Assembly (NCBI GenBank): GCA_000499405.2
Contig: HG738140.1
Location: 14,323,113-14,387,112 of the forward strand
DNA length: 64,000 nt
Direction: 5' to 3'
From: Onchocerca volvulus
Lineage: Eukaryota; Nematoda; Chromadorea; Rhabditida; Onchocercidae
Of this stretch, positions 25,683 through 37,900 are shown piece after piece; within the stretch, counting starts at the first letter, position 1; each line of letters begins with the position of its first letter. The notes below the pieces were generated by a model. That model was given only the letters and a program-made list of their open reading frames with translations. It made no database searches and was not told the origin of the DNA. Made by a program: the position numbers and the translations under genes.

Positions 25683-28600
25683 ATGGAAGTTAATCGAACT
25701 GAAAGTTCGGAAGAAGAAACAGGTTCGGATTCAGATTCACGTATTTTAAATTTCACAATTTCTTTTTCAAGTAAAACATTATTTACTTTATTCAATACAA
25801 CATAATATTAACGATATATATTGATTAAAAAAAACTTTAAGACAAAAACTTTTTGATCCATAATTTAAAATTAAAGTTAATTCAAAGGAACTCTAAAATA
25901 TTATGTATAAGCTTACAACTTGTGCCAATCTTTTATCGATTCTGAAAACACTCATAATTTGAATTTAAAAAAAAAAGAATATTATTAGAATATCAATTAA
26001 TAAATTATAAATTAAATATAGTAATGATTAATAAGGAAAATAATTTAAAATTGGTTCATTATAGATTTGGAAAAATCTATAATATACGGTGATTCAGCTA
26101 TATATTCAATCGAAAATACAGCCTTAGATACGCGCATGGCATTACGAAATGTACTAAATTGCCCCGCTAAATATATCAGCAAGGTTAACAATCTTTTTTT
26201 TTTAATAATCAAAATAATTTGCATATTGAGATTTGTTAGCATTGAAAATCTTCATGAAATATTACTTTTTTCAGTTTCTTTCAAAATATTTTTTTTTTTT
26301 TAAATTAGAAAATGATCAAAATTCGAAAATTAAATTGAATTTTCATCGTGTTAATTAATTACTATCTTAGCCATTATTTCAAATCCTTTTTCCGAATTTT
26401 AGTTTGTATAAGTTTGTTTATTTTCAGTAATATCAACTTTTATCTATTAAAATGAATAAAACTGGAAATTTCCATCATTTTATCTCATTCTTTTTCTTTT
26501 CTTTTTTTCTTTTTTCTTCAATTCAGCATTTGTATTCAATTATTTATATCATTTTTATTCCATTAGCAAGTACCATTATTGGCTTTGAAAAACTACTGTT
26601 TTGTAATTAATGGTGATTTGCTGGATGTCCAACGAACAATGGATAATTCGAAATTATGGTGGAAATCAACAAGTTCCCGTGTTCGCTATTATTCATCGAA
26701 GGAGTTGCAAACATTTCATGAGGTATGACTGAATAAATTAAATTAATCAAAATATGTTCATTTTTATGGAAAAGAAAAAAAGTTTAATTTGAAAAATTTT
26801 TAAATTTTTTAAAATTAACTATAATTAACAGAAATTTTTGTCATTCATTCAGGTTGATGCATTACTTTGCCGAGGTGAATTACGTTGTGCGTATTTACGA
26901 CGAAATCGAGCATCTAGTATTGAACAAATTCCATTAGAAAAAATATTTCGGTTCATATCCATTTTCTTATTTCCGAATTTTATTGAAATTTGATAAAAAA
27001 TATGGAAAATTTATGCAAAATTGTATGAAAACTTGCTTATTTAAAAAAAAATGATTTTAGAAATTTAAAAATGGATTTCTGAAAAATCACTGTCACAAAT
27101 TCACGTATAATGCTCTTAATCGTTATTAATTGGTCTTAATTAGGTGCGAAAATTCTAATACTTTTTGCTTTTTTTCTCTTTTTTTTTGTTAAAGAAAGCA
27201 AACTTAGCAAAAATTACTCCAATAATAAATCACTAATCAGTGTCTCCAAAATAATTTATTTTACTAAATTTAAAAATATTAATATAAAATTCTAAAGTAA
27301 AAGCTTGTTGATCGATTTTAGATAATTGTTTTTCATAATTCTTTTTTATAATATCTCATAATGTTGTTAATTAATTGCTAGTTGTTAATTCGGCCTCAAT
27401 TTGCAATAGTTTTTAGAGTATCTCGAGAGTATAGCCACTGGAAGACATGTATCGGTTTTCATCGGATTATCAGTTGTGTTAGTCCAGTTACGAAAAGTAA
27501 GTAAGCTATCAATACATTTGATTTTTACTTCAGTATTCAAAAGCATTCCTTTTTCGAAGTTCATTTGTTTCTTTGAAACTACAATTTTTTAAATTTATTT
27601 TGCATTGATTCATTTCTGTTAACACTACAGTAAAATTTTATAAAGATTTTTTCCCTAAAAAAAAATTGAACAAGTGAAAGGAGCTATTTTTGAAACAAGT
27701 TGATTCATTAGTTGATATCAAATCGATTTTATTCACTTTACTTCTTAAATGTTTCAATTTCAACTTTAATTTTAATATTTTATCATAATTAAATCCACTT
27801 GTTTCTGCAGAATTTCAGGTGCAGTTGAATTTTATGGCTTTCAAAAGAGAATTTTTATGCAGTATTTATGGAGATCGGCAAAAGTTTGCTATTTTAAATT
27901 TTGCATAATGCATTCAATATTCAATAAATACTCATGATTTTATTTTATATTTGTAAAAAGGGAAGAATATTTCGAAAGTTTTTTATAAGAAAAGAAAAAT
28001 TTCAAAGTTCAACGACTCATAAATGAAACAGATTAAAGGTTAAATTTTATCAGTATTAGTAATCAAATTTTCGTTTGATATAAAATTTAATTTCGACAAT
28101 ATTTTTATTCAGTTTTCTTTAGTACGAAGAAAAACGACGTGTAGCACGAGAATATCAAATAAGTACGACACCATTTAAAGTGAAAATGAATCGATTGAGA
28201 AGATCATCATTAGTGGCAGCATCTGTAGGTTTTCATTTCTTTTCATTATTTTATATTTAATTGACCGATAAGTGACTGAGAATTTAAATTAATTAGGGTA
28301 ATGAATAATTAAGAGTTTCTAATTGAATAAAATATTTATTTATGAATTATCTATGTAAATAAAAATGTAAATGCTACCTTTTACCCAAACGGATCTCCGG
28401 AAATCCTCCACCGATTCTTTTCAAATTTTGACACAACCTTGTATTCCAATAGGCCATCATTTTTATATAGACGTACTTACTTTTTTTTCATTTGTCTCGT
28501 TCGTGACAACTAAAAATAAGTAATAGGGAGGGGTTTTGTTAACTCCTCCTTCTTTTCTTTCTCTCACTCTTCTTCTATCTCCCATCTCTCTCTTCTCCTT

Positions 28601-31600
28601 CCTTTCCTTAACAATATTAATAGTAATAGTAATAATAATTATTATTATTAGTTACAATAATTATAATAACCATGATAATAATAATAATTGTAATAATAAT
28701 TGTTATAATAATAATCTATACAAATTAAAATGTAAATGCTGCTTGTTTATTTTCACAAAATTCCGAAGTGCTGCATCGATTGCTTTCAAATTTGAATACA
28801 GCTTTACAATCGAATAGAAGCGTGTTTTATACAAGCATACTTACTTTTTTTTAACGTTTCATGTGCGTGACAACTGAAAGTAAATGAGGGGGCGGAGTTT
28901 TATTAACCCCGCCTCCTTTTTTCTCCCATTCTTCTTCCTCTCATCTTTCTGACAATAATAATAAGCCTTCCTTTTTTTCTCTCATTCTCCCTCTGGCTCC
29001 CGATCGCTCTCTCTCTATTGTTGTGCTTATTATATTACGTAGATTCATCCAAGGAAAGAAGAAAAAAAATGATAAAAAGAATTAAAATGCTTTCTGGTAT
29101 GGCAGATAAATATAAAGAATTTTGAATTTGCAACAAATCTGAAAAAAATTTAAATATCTATTAGATTTTGAATTTGAAATTCGTTTTCTTCAATAAAAAT
29201 TAGCTTAATTTGTTTGAAAATTGGCCCCAATTTGATTTAAAGAAATTTTATTGCATTAATTTCAAATATTTTTTAGGATCAAGCTTTTTGCTCAGCTAAT
29301 CTTCTCCGACTTAATTTTGATTTAACTTAATTAGATGTAAATTTAATATTAAAATATTAACTCATAACTTTCTTCATTTTCCATAGATTAAATATTCAAC
29401 TACATCAACATCTAAGAAGTATTGGCGACTTATAATTTAATATAATTGATACAAATTCTTTCTTTTTAAATTTTATTCATATTATACCTTTATTTGTTTA
29501 TTTTTATCTATCTATTTATAACTTGTGCTTACAAATCGCGAACAAAGTTCTCAATCAATTGAGAATGCCATCACCGAATTGATCTGTTGCTGCTTCGCTC
29601 GATGTAGAATTGCGTCGCGAATAAAATTACAACACGAATCATCTTTTGTCATATGTGCAATCAAATATTTTTAAGCTAATGCTTTAGCATAAAAGGATTT
29701 GGGATCAAGTAATGCAAACTGTCAGTAAGGGAGCTAGAGAAATCTTCTTTTTAGATGCGCCAGGAGGAATTGGTAAAACGTTTCTAATAAGATTGATTCT
29801 GGCAACAGTTCGATCCCAAAATTGCGTAGCCTTAGTTCTTGCATGGTCCAGAATATCTGCAACACTGCTACCAGTTGGAAGAACTGCTCATTCCGTTTTG
29901 AAATCGCCATTGAGCACGCGATTTATTGAAGCTTCCACATGCAGTATTTCCAAAGCATCCGGTATGGGATGCTTATTTTTAGGATGAATGTACATTGGCG
30001 CACAAAAAATCGATGGTACCCCTGATCGATCATTGCAAGATTTGTGTGAAAATGACAGACTATTTGGGGACGCATTAATACTGCTTGCAGGAGATTTCAG
30101 GCTAACATTACCTGTGATTCCTCGATCGACACTAGTGGACAAAATAAATGCTTACCTGAAATATTCTATTCTGTGGTGACACTTTATGATTACAAATATA
30201 CGTGTTCGAATGCAAAACAGTCGGTCAGCTGAAATATTCTCATGTCAATTACTGGAAATTGGGAGTGGAAAGCAGCGGTTGATTTGACCCCAAAACGAAT
30301 TTCATTGTTTCATAATTTCTGAAATTTAGTAACATCAAAAGAAGAGTTGGTTGAAGAAATATTTCCTGATTTTCAAATCAATCAGAAGAATCACGATTGG
30401 CTGTGTGAACGAGCTGTTCTTGCGGCCAGGAAAAAGACGTTCGACGAATTTCACAATATTATTCAGTCTAACATTCAAAGCGAGCTGTCACATAAAATTC
30501 GTCGACATTGTTGTGGAAGCAGATGAAATGGTTACGAATCCAACAGAATTTTTTAATTCACTCGATTTACCAGGGATGTCGTCGTATATATCGCAGTTGA
30601 AAATCGGTATGCCAATTATCATGTTACGAAACATCAACTAGCGAAAACTTTGTAACGGGCGCGCGGTTTGCAATAAAAAAATTACTGATCGACGTCGTAG
30701 AAGCAACAAACTTGACAGGAACTTTGTAAAGTGAAGATGTCCTTATTCCTCGCATTCTTATGATTCCTATGCCATTTCAGTTCAAGAGATTGCAATTCCC
30801 AATTCGATTGGCGTTTGCATTCACCATCAACATAGTTCAGGGTCAGTCTTTGGAATTGTGCGGCTTAGATCTAGAGTCGGATTGCTTCTCACATGGAAAA
30901 TTATATGTCGAGTGTTCTAGAGTTGGCAAACCAGACAATCTCTGTATCTACACAGACAATTGAACAATAAAAAATATAAGTCAGTTCACTTTGCACTGAA
31001 TGCATTCTAGGCATCGATCTTTGGGCTGGTCAGCAGTAGCATGTCGCTAATTATCATATGTACAAAAGCGCGTTATCGTAATGCGTTTGGAATTTTATGC
31101 AGCGGTTTGGAGCTCCTCTAAACCTCCATTCGTATATGCTGTTGTGTATACCTACAAGTATTGTGAAATTAAGCATATTAGATGTGAGCGAAACTGAAAG
31201 ATGTCAAATAACGCCAAGACAGTAATTGTAAACAAGAAATACTAAAGATCAAATGGCGCGACATAGTTTCAAAAGAAACAAACATGCTTACCACCAAGAC
31301 GCTTTAATTCATAGATAAACGACAAAAGATCAACGTAGCAACAGCAAAATTCGGAGTTCCAAGGGTTCCAATTTGATAGTTCAAAGCGACACAACAGTAG
31401 CGATAATCCTACAATTCACTTGAATAGTATTCTTCTCTATTATCGACAAAGGAAAAAATAATCCGATGATTAATTTTTCTGGATATTTTCTGATAATTAT
31501 TTGTTACGAAGAAACACTCCTCATCAGTCAATAAAGCATTTCTCAACAGCATTCATCTTCGTCATGCAAGACACAAAAAATCTCTTCACACTTATTGTTG

Positions 31601-32814
31601 ACCTAGTCTAATCACAATAGCAAGAATCAGTCTCCAATCCAACAAATTACAAATCAAATTACGAAGTATCATTTTTCCCTCAGCACTAGAAACATGCGCT
31701 TTCTCCTTCCTTTTTTTTTTCACTTAACCAGACTGAGCTACAGCAATAGGTGTATAAAAACATGCACGTATTCGAATTCAACTTTGTATCAAAATTTCGA
31801 AGCAGTAGGTGAGAACTTTTTGATATCTAAGATTTTGAATATAAATAAGATGCGTGTTTAAGAAATTTCGGAGGTTTAAGATTTTTGAAAAACGAACGTT
31901 GACATTTCTATTTATATAGAATAGCTGGAGCCATACCCGAATTGTGGCCGGATCCAGCCAGTACCGAATAAAATCATTTCATCTTTCTGTTGTGTATTCT
32001 TTTTGAACGATAGGTTTTTTCATCCTACGATTTAGCAAATTTGATTCTATTTTTAACTTAACGATCAAATAAGATCAAACCTTAGCATATCTTCAACAAT
32101 TTTATATTTGATAAAAATCAGAAATCATCCGTAAATATCAGATATAGTTTAAAGTAATATCTCTTAACATTTACTAATTTTAATTCTTCAGCAAACATTC
32201 TTCATCATTTTTTTTCTGTTATGTAACGTTGCATTAGAAATGAAACTCTTAGAGCTATCGTTAATTTAATTTCATTCATTATTTTATTTAAGAAAAAAGA
32301 CTATAAACATACAGTTTTTTTTTTTATAATCACAATTTTCATATTTGATTTTCGATTCTTCAACTATTTATTGCATTGATCGAATTTGAAGGATGAATCA
32401 CTTTCACGGACAGTATCTTCAACTGGCAGCCTAACTACTGTCACTACGATATCAAATACTGGCAGCCTGACTACTGTCAGTACGGTATCAAGTCATCCCG
32501 CATACCATAAAGTCAAACCTCAGCCGTCACGTCACCCGTCACGCATTCCACAGACCCAAATGTCCAAATTGAATTATCAAGGAAAACAAGGTTTGAGAAG
32601 AAATCTATCACTCAATCAATACCACAACCGTTCGATACCTCACTTACAAAATTCAAAACGTAGAAGTATTCACAGAACCAATGCTTTTAAAATTACTCTA
32701 CTTGAATCGGTTGATACTGATAGATCAGCATCTATGCTTGATTTCAAGGAACAATATCAGAACTATCAACAGAAAATTAGAAAGAAAAAATTTTCCAGTG
32801 CAATGAATTTATAG
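25683..32814 (+). CDS. Unknown nematode protein family, copy 2
   Basis: Function unknown. Exons 25683-25740, 26065-26183, 26567-26722, 26853-26950, 27417-27496, 27819-27883, 28123-28224 and 32392-32814 join in phase to about 366 aa. The motifs match copy 1 in order: NYCFVINGD, VRYYSSKELQTFHE, EYSHWKTCIGFHRII, GFQKRIFMQYLWRSAK and YEEKRRVAREYQ. The last exon adds a Ser/Thr-rich, basic tail that starts with a duplicated TGSLTTV motif. The ATG at 25683 is tentative: the frame is open upstream through a poly-Ser stretch, and copy 1 has extra N-terminal exons. The 4.2-kb final intron contains a degenerate Helitron. The link to the last exon rests on phase (0 to 0), strand and similar Ser/Arg-rich style, so it is less certain than the rest. 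Confidence 0.72.
28352..28590. repeat. Helitron-associated non-coding module, copy A
   Basis: It shares an ordered set of words with copy B at 28717: AAATGTAAATGCT, then ACCGATT versus ATCGATT with TTTCAAATTT, then TACTTACTTTTTTTT, then CGTGACAACT, then GAGG followed by TTAAC and CCTCC, and finally a CT-rich tract. Divergence is substantial between the words. Confidence 0.65.
28617..28716. repeat. ATA/ATT simple repeat between the modules
   Basis: About 100 bp of AATAATAGTAATA-type and TAATAATAAT-type trinucleotide repeats. They produce an Ile- and Asn-rich open frame with no coding significance. Confidence 0.7.
28717..28950. repeat. Helitron-associated non-coding module, copy B
   Basis: Direct repeat of copy A, 365 bp downstream. 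It ends in a GC-rich GGGGGCGGAG ... CCCCGCCTCC stretch followed by a CT-rich tract; copy A has a weaker counterpart of the same stretch. Confidence 0.65.
29712..30963 (+). pseudogene. Helitron Pif1-like DNA helicase relic
   Basis: Separate frames reproduce the C-terminal helicase half of Helitron transposases in order. A Walker A segment DAPGGIGKTFLI lies near 29752-29787. DRSLQDLCENDRLFG and ILLAGDF with TLPVIPRST follow near 30019-30132. NSLDLPGM and IIMLRNIN lie near 30559-30638. The terminal block has LQFPIRLAFAFTINIVQGQS, CFSHGKLYVECSRVGKPDNL (about 30787-30950). At least three stops or frameshifts separate these blocks, and the Walker B (DE) segment is lost in the shift after 29980. The intact protein would unwind DNA during rolling-circle transposition; this copy cannot. 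Confidence 0.88.
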
Positions 32815-34993
32815 CATTGACCTATTTCGGTTAGAGATCTTATGTAACAGATTTATGTATTGTAGTGCTCACAATTTTACTTAGCCTTATTTATGATAAA
32901 GTAATTTCCACATGAATGAAGAAGTAATTGTTATTTCTGGATAGAAATACATATGGTAGCTTACAAGATTACTCGTCTTTTCTCAAAATTTCGAATAAAA
33001 ATCAAAATTTTCAAAAATGCATCGAAAAAATAACTCGTTTATTGTATTATATATTGCTTGTATTTCTTGTTTATTGCTTTTATTTTTTTTTTGAATATTC
33101 TAAAAGTTTATACATATTTCTTCTTGGTTAGCTCATTGTTATGAATTTCAAAATTGTTATGCATAAAATTTTAAGCGAATTTTTTCTTACCTCAATCATA
33201 ACTATTACTATTGTCAGATATCCATGATTATATATTTATAAAATTTATTCATTTCAATTAATTCAGATTTTTCAGTTATATACGGTTGATTTTATTTTGC
33301 TATAGTTTTTTATTTTTCATCCAAGATATCATCTTGTTTATGCATTAAATTTTATTCAAGTTTGATGAAAAATATGTCTATTGTTTGGATGAGAATCTTT
33401 CGAATGAGATTTGAAATTTTAGAAACAATATCGGATGAAATCGAAATATCTATTCTACCGTTCTGTACTTGGCTAATTTATAAAATTTTCTACTAAGTTA
33501 TCCGAAAAAGAACATCATCCATCGTCGATTATACATCCTATTTTTATACAAATGGCATTATTTTATAAAATAATTGTAAATTGCAAAAGAATTACGAAAT
33601 TGTGTGCAAAGATATTTCTAACAATTTTCTAAAATTTTTTATAGCAATGAAATGAATTGTTTCAGATTTTAAAGACAAGATTTTATAATTAGACAGCCAG
33701 CCTTTCTAAGATTTTAAGTTCTTTTCTTTCGGGAAGTTATAACCAATATAAAGAAGAATTGCAAATAATAATACCAATACAAACACAATAATTAATTAGT
33801 GTTACTCAATAATATATTTTTAAAATGGTCGAGTTTCAAAAAATTTAATATATATAAATATATAAAAATATGTTCTTCCTTAATTTTCATATTTATTAAA
33901 TGAAACAAATAAAAAAAATCTTGGAATTTAATTGATAAAAGAAATAATATAGCGTTCCGAATTTGTAAGATGAAAGATTTTTTTTTTTTAATGCTTTGTT
34001 CGCTTCAAATTTCTCTGATCGCGAAATGCATTTCTAACCTTTATCTCTTGTGAAATGGGTAGCCTTATTACTATATTTGTTTTCTGAATTTGTATCTTGC
34101 ATTCATTTCTTTCTGGATATAATTTTGCAGTAAACACACGCTCCCTCCCTTTCTAGGTATAATTTGATAATTCATTAATATTTCTTTCTCAGAATATTGT
34201 AGAGTCGGACACCAAACTTTCTAGTTTATTTTTTTTTATTTTTTTTGCCATTTGAACCTTGTTAGTGGGATAAATTTTCCATCAAATTAATTTTTTGTCT
34301 ATTGTTTTTTGATGAAAACTGAATATGCCTGTTTTTCAGTTTTTTCGTATAAAGTAGTAGAAGTGATAATTAATAATCCTGGCCAATTAATGATCAAAAA
34401 TGTTAGTATCGACTGATTTTCGGCGTGTTATATAAGAAGCTCAACAGTCGCTATTTTTAGCTTGAAATAATGAACTGGCTTAAGCCAATATGTGTCTTCA
34501 TTACAAAAACAGACTCATGGCTTCAAAATAAATTAATTATTTAGGCAAGAAACGAAAACAATTACAAGCAATCTACAATATCTTCTTTTTTAAAATCAAC
34601 CGTTTCCAATATTCCTCAACAAAAACAATATAACAAATATTATTTTAAAAGAGACAAAAATATTCCGCTCTTCTTTCATTCTGTTGTTTTTATTCTTCAG
34701 TTCTCGTCATTGTTCAAACGACAATTCTTACTGCGGCTAACATAATTTGGTAATAATTTCAAAACTTCAAAGTCTCTTCTTCGTTCCATATGTGCAAACT
34801 TTAATTAAATGCTTAAAATTAGAATTTAAACCTGACTATTATAGAATAAAACTCGTAAAAATGAATAAATTATATTACAGAATATCTTAAAAGCAACCAA
34901 TCAAAAATGACAAAATTAACTGAAATACGAATGAAAAGACTATACAACATGACATAACGATTAACAAATTTAAATCTGACTGAATTTTTTGCT
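32815..34993. other. Convergent intergenic region
   Basis: It lies between the end of the plus-strand unknown-family gene and the end of the minus-strand F-box gene, so it should hold two 3' UTRs. It is AT-rich with scattered short open frames and no recognised exon or RNA gene. Confidence 0.55.
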
Positions 34994-37900
34994 TCATACG
35001 TTTGATGCCATTAATGTCACTAGTGGCGATACAGCGCGTCCAACAGCCAATTCCATATAAAAATAATCACGATCGACTATAGTAAGAAACCACACATTAC
35101 CGAAGAAGTCAATTAAAAAATAAAAGCATAAAAAGCTAATGTTGCTTCAGCTACTAGTTGAAATTAATTCTAATTTTATTTTTATATTTTCGGAAATGAT
35201 TTTATTATTGGCGCTTATAATCGTTACTACTGATTTAAAATAAATGAGAACACTTACAAGGTTCGCTCATTAGGGCATCGCTCAGCAGTTCTGATTCAGT
35301 CCTCAAGAACGAAGACAAAAAAAGACGACGACGAATGTCGGACAAGGCTCGAAATGTTTTCAACAATGCACCAGTCACTGCTGCACTCGAGAAAATGCCC
35401 CACTGATGCAAAACCTTAATTTAACAGAATTCATAAAACTTTGAAGATTCTGAAAAAAAATGCTGTATTTCCGTATGTGTTTTCGTATTTTTATTTTTTC
35501 ATATATTTTAACGTAATTTTATTTTTTTGTATGATATTTTCATATATGTATGATAAGGATCGCAATGTTTTTTAGATATCGAGCTGGCAAATTTTCCATT
35601 GTTTCGAAAAATTAGAAATTAAAAAAAAGACTGATCAAAATTGACTCAAAATCAAAACTAATTTGTCTTTAATGTCACAATAACGTGTCTAAAATATTCA
35701 AGATGATGATTAAAAAAAATTATTTAGAAAAATAGATAAATTAAGGCTTTTTAATAACTTCAATTCGAGAGATCGCTAAAAAACTTGCATATAAACATAC
35801 AGAATTTATTGCATGAAAGAGATGCGCTGCTTCTTCTTGATGACCATGTGTTATTCGAGCAAGCAATGCAATATGGATAAGTTTTGGTCGAAGAGCCAAA
35901 AATGCGGCAAAGTTATCAAGAGTCCAGGGATGCGGAGCTGCTTAAAAAACTTTCGAATTTTCATAGCTGAATAAGAGTTATGTCTGAAGTAATGATAATA
36001 ACTTAAGGATTTTGCGCAATTTAATAATATTATGGTGACAATTAAATGGCAATTTAGAAAAATAAAACCAAAAGAAATAATAACAGCAGCACAATAATTT
36101 GATAATATCTAAGAAAAAGTGTCTAGTCTCAGTTGAGATTTCTAAATCATTAGCTTGTGCTTTCTTGATGTTACTACAATATAATTGGACATCAGCTTAC
36201 AGCATATTATCCTTATACTGAATTAGATTATATTTCTTTCGATCCAGAATCTCTACTAGCATGCTTTTAAGGCATGCTAAACGATTTCGTTTCTTCAAAG
36301 TATTATTATTATACAGCAATTAATAAATACTATAAAATAGCATGGAAATTTTAAATTCCTGAAAATTATATATTTCAAATTATTTACTTGTAATTTCTTC
36401 GATCAAATTGAAGATATGATAATCACTCCATGCATATTCCATTAAATCATTAACAACCATGCAATGAATACTGAAGGACATAGGACCGATTATTTCTTTA
36501 CATAAACGGTGATCTTCAATCGTGTTATTACTTAATAGCTCCCAATCAATGACCTCTAAATAAATAGAAATAGTATATCAATTTTCGAATATAGGCAATG
36601 ATGAATTTCGATTATTTTTTGAAAACTTTGTTACGTCTTAACTTCAAATTCACAAAAATTTCATTTAGGTTGATAACCAGTCATTCTTACCGCGATTATT
36701 TTCATCCAGCTTCAAAGGCCCGAATATGATCATAAATAATTTTCCCTGCTGAGCGACAGTCTTTTGAGTGCGCAAAATAAGCGAATTCCAGAATCCATAA
36801 CATTCGTCATTTTTCCCGTAATAGCTAAGGAATAAACCTCGAAGGCGTACTCGAAGCTAAGAAAAAATTTTTCAAATTACTGAATTAAAATTAAAAAACC
36901 GTTATAACTGTTACCTCTATTTCTAAGTGAGTATGATTTTTCACTTTCCCTGACATAGTGCGATTGAGAATACTATTCAAGCCAGTAAATCGCATCACTG
37001 CCCGGAATAGTTCTTCACATTCATTATATGTCCATCCTTTGCAAAACTAAAACAAGCAGCTATTACTTTCAGCCATTCAAGTAATAAAAAAATTATGAGA
37101 AAAAACGTAAATTCGAATTAACACATATGTCTTAAGGATGTTTCTTTTCATATGCACATCATTATATGCAGTACCGTTTTAAAAAAAAAAAAAAAAAAAA
37201 ACCATATTTATGATCTAAACTTACCGCCATAAAAAATCGACCCCAACCATACCAATTTCGAACATCTTTATTCTGAAAATTCATATAATTTTAAAATTAT
37301 GCAACTTTTTTAAAATTATAGGACGATGCAAATTAGCTGCATGGTCTCACCTTGTTGAAGAATTTCCCCAAAAAGACTTGGCTGCCATGATAACTCATTA
37401 CAATAGTGCAAGCTTTTAGAAGAATACCTGAAAGAACTAACATATTATTATGTTCATTATAAGCTAATCCAAAAAATATGAAATCCAAACAGGTAACATT
37501 ATTGTGACCGTAAGAAACATGTCCGGTCATCGACTATGCTAATTATATCCTATCATAACTCCTCTTCATACCGAGTTCATTAATAATAAGCAATATACAA
37601 CTAATCCTCTTCATACTCAAACCAAACTGACCCCAAGAATGGAACGGATCATGTGCACTCTCAAGATCAGCATCGTATACTTTAGCCGTTTCTGTGAAAA
37701 ATCGTCGGCGTGCACTAGCCAATGAGATGTATTTACGGATTTTGATATTCAGCGTACTAGATGAAAGACTAAGCTGCTTTAACTGCAGTACTGAAATTAA
37801 GAGCCCTATAATTTTTTTTTCTAAAAAATGAATAGTTTATGATATCTTTTTTTTCCATTCGCATTTATTCTCTTTTCTGGAAAAAAAAAGCCTGCACAAT

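Larger units (their letters stand above)
28352..31990 (+). mobile_element. Degenerate Helitron-like insertion in an intron
   Basis: The block inside the last intron of copy 2 differs in texture from the surrounding intron: it has GC-richer stretches, two related non-coding modules (28352-28590 and 28717-28950) and a Pif1-type helicase relic. The left boundary is taken from the first module. The right boundary is a guess: from 30964 to about 31990 no coding remains but base composition stays mixed. I could not identify the 5' TC and 3' CTRR ends or a terminal hairpin, and no Rep (HUH) domain was found. Confidence 0.6.

Noticed and set aside
28536..28817. 93-codon open frame with Ile and Asn runs
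   Set aside because: Produced by ATA/ATT simple repeats and CT-rich tracts of the Helitron modules.
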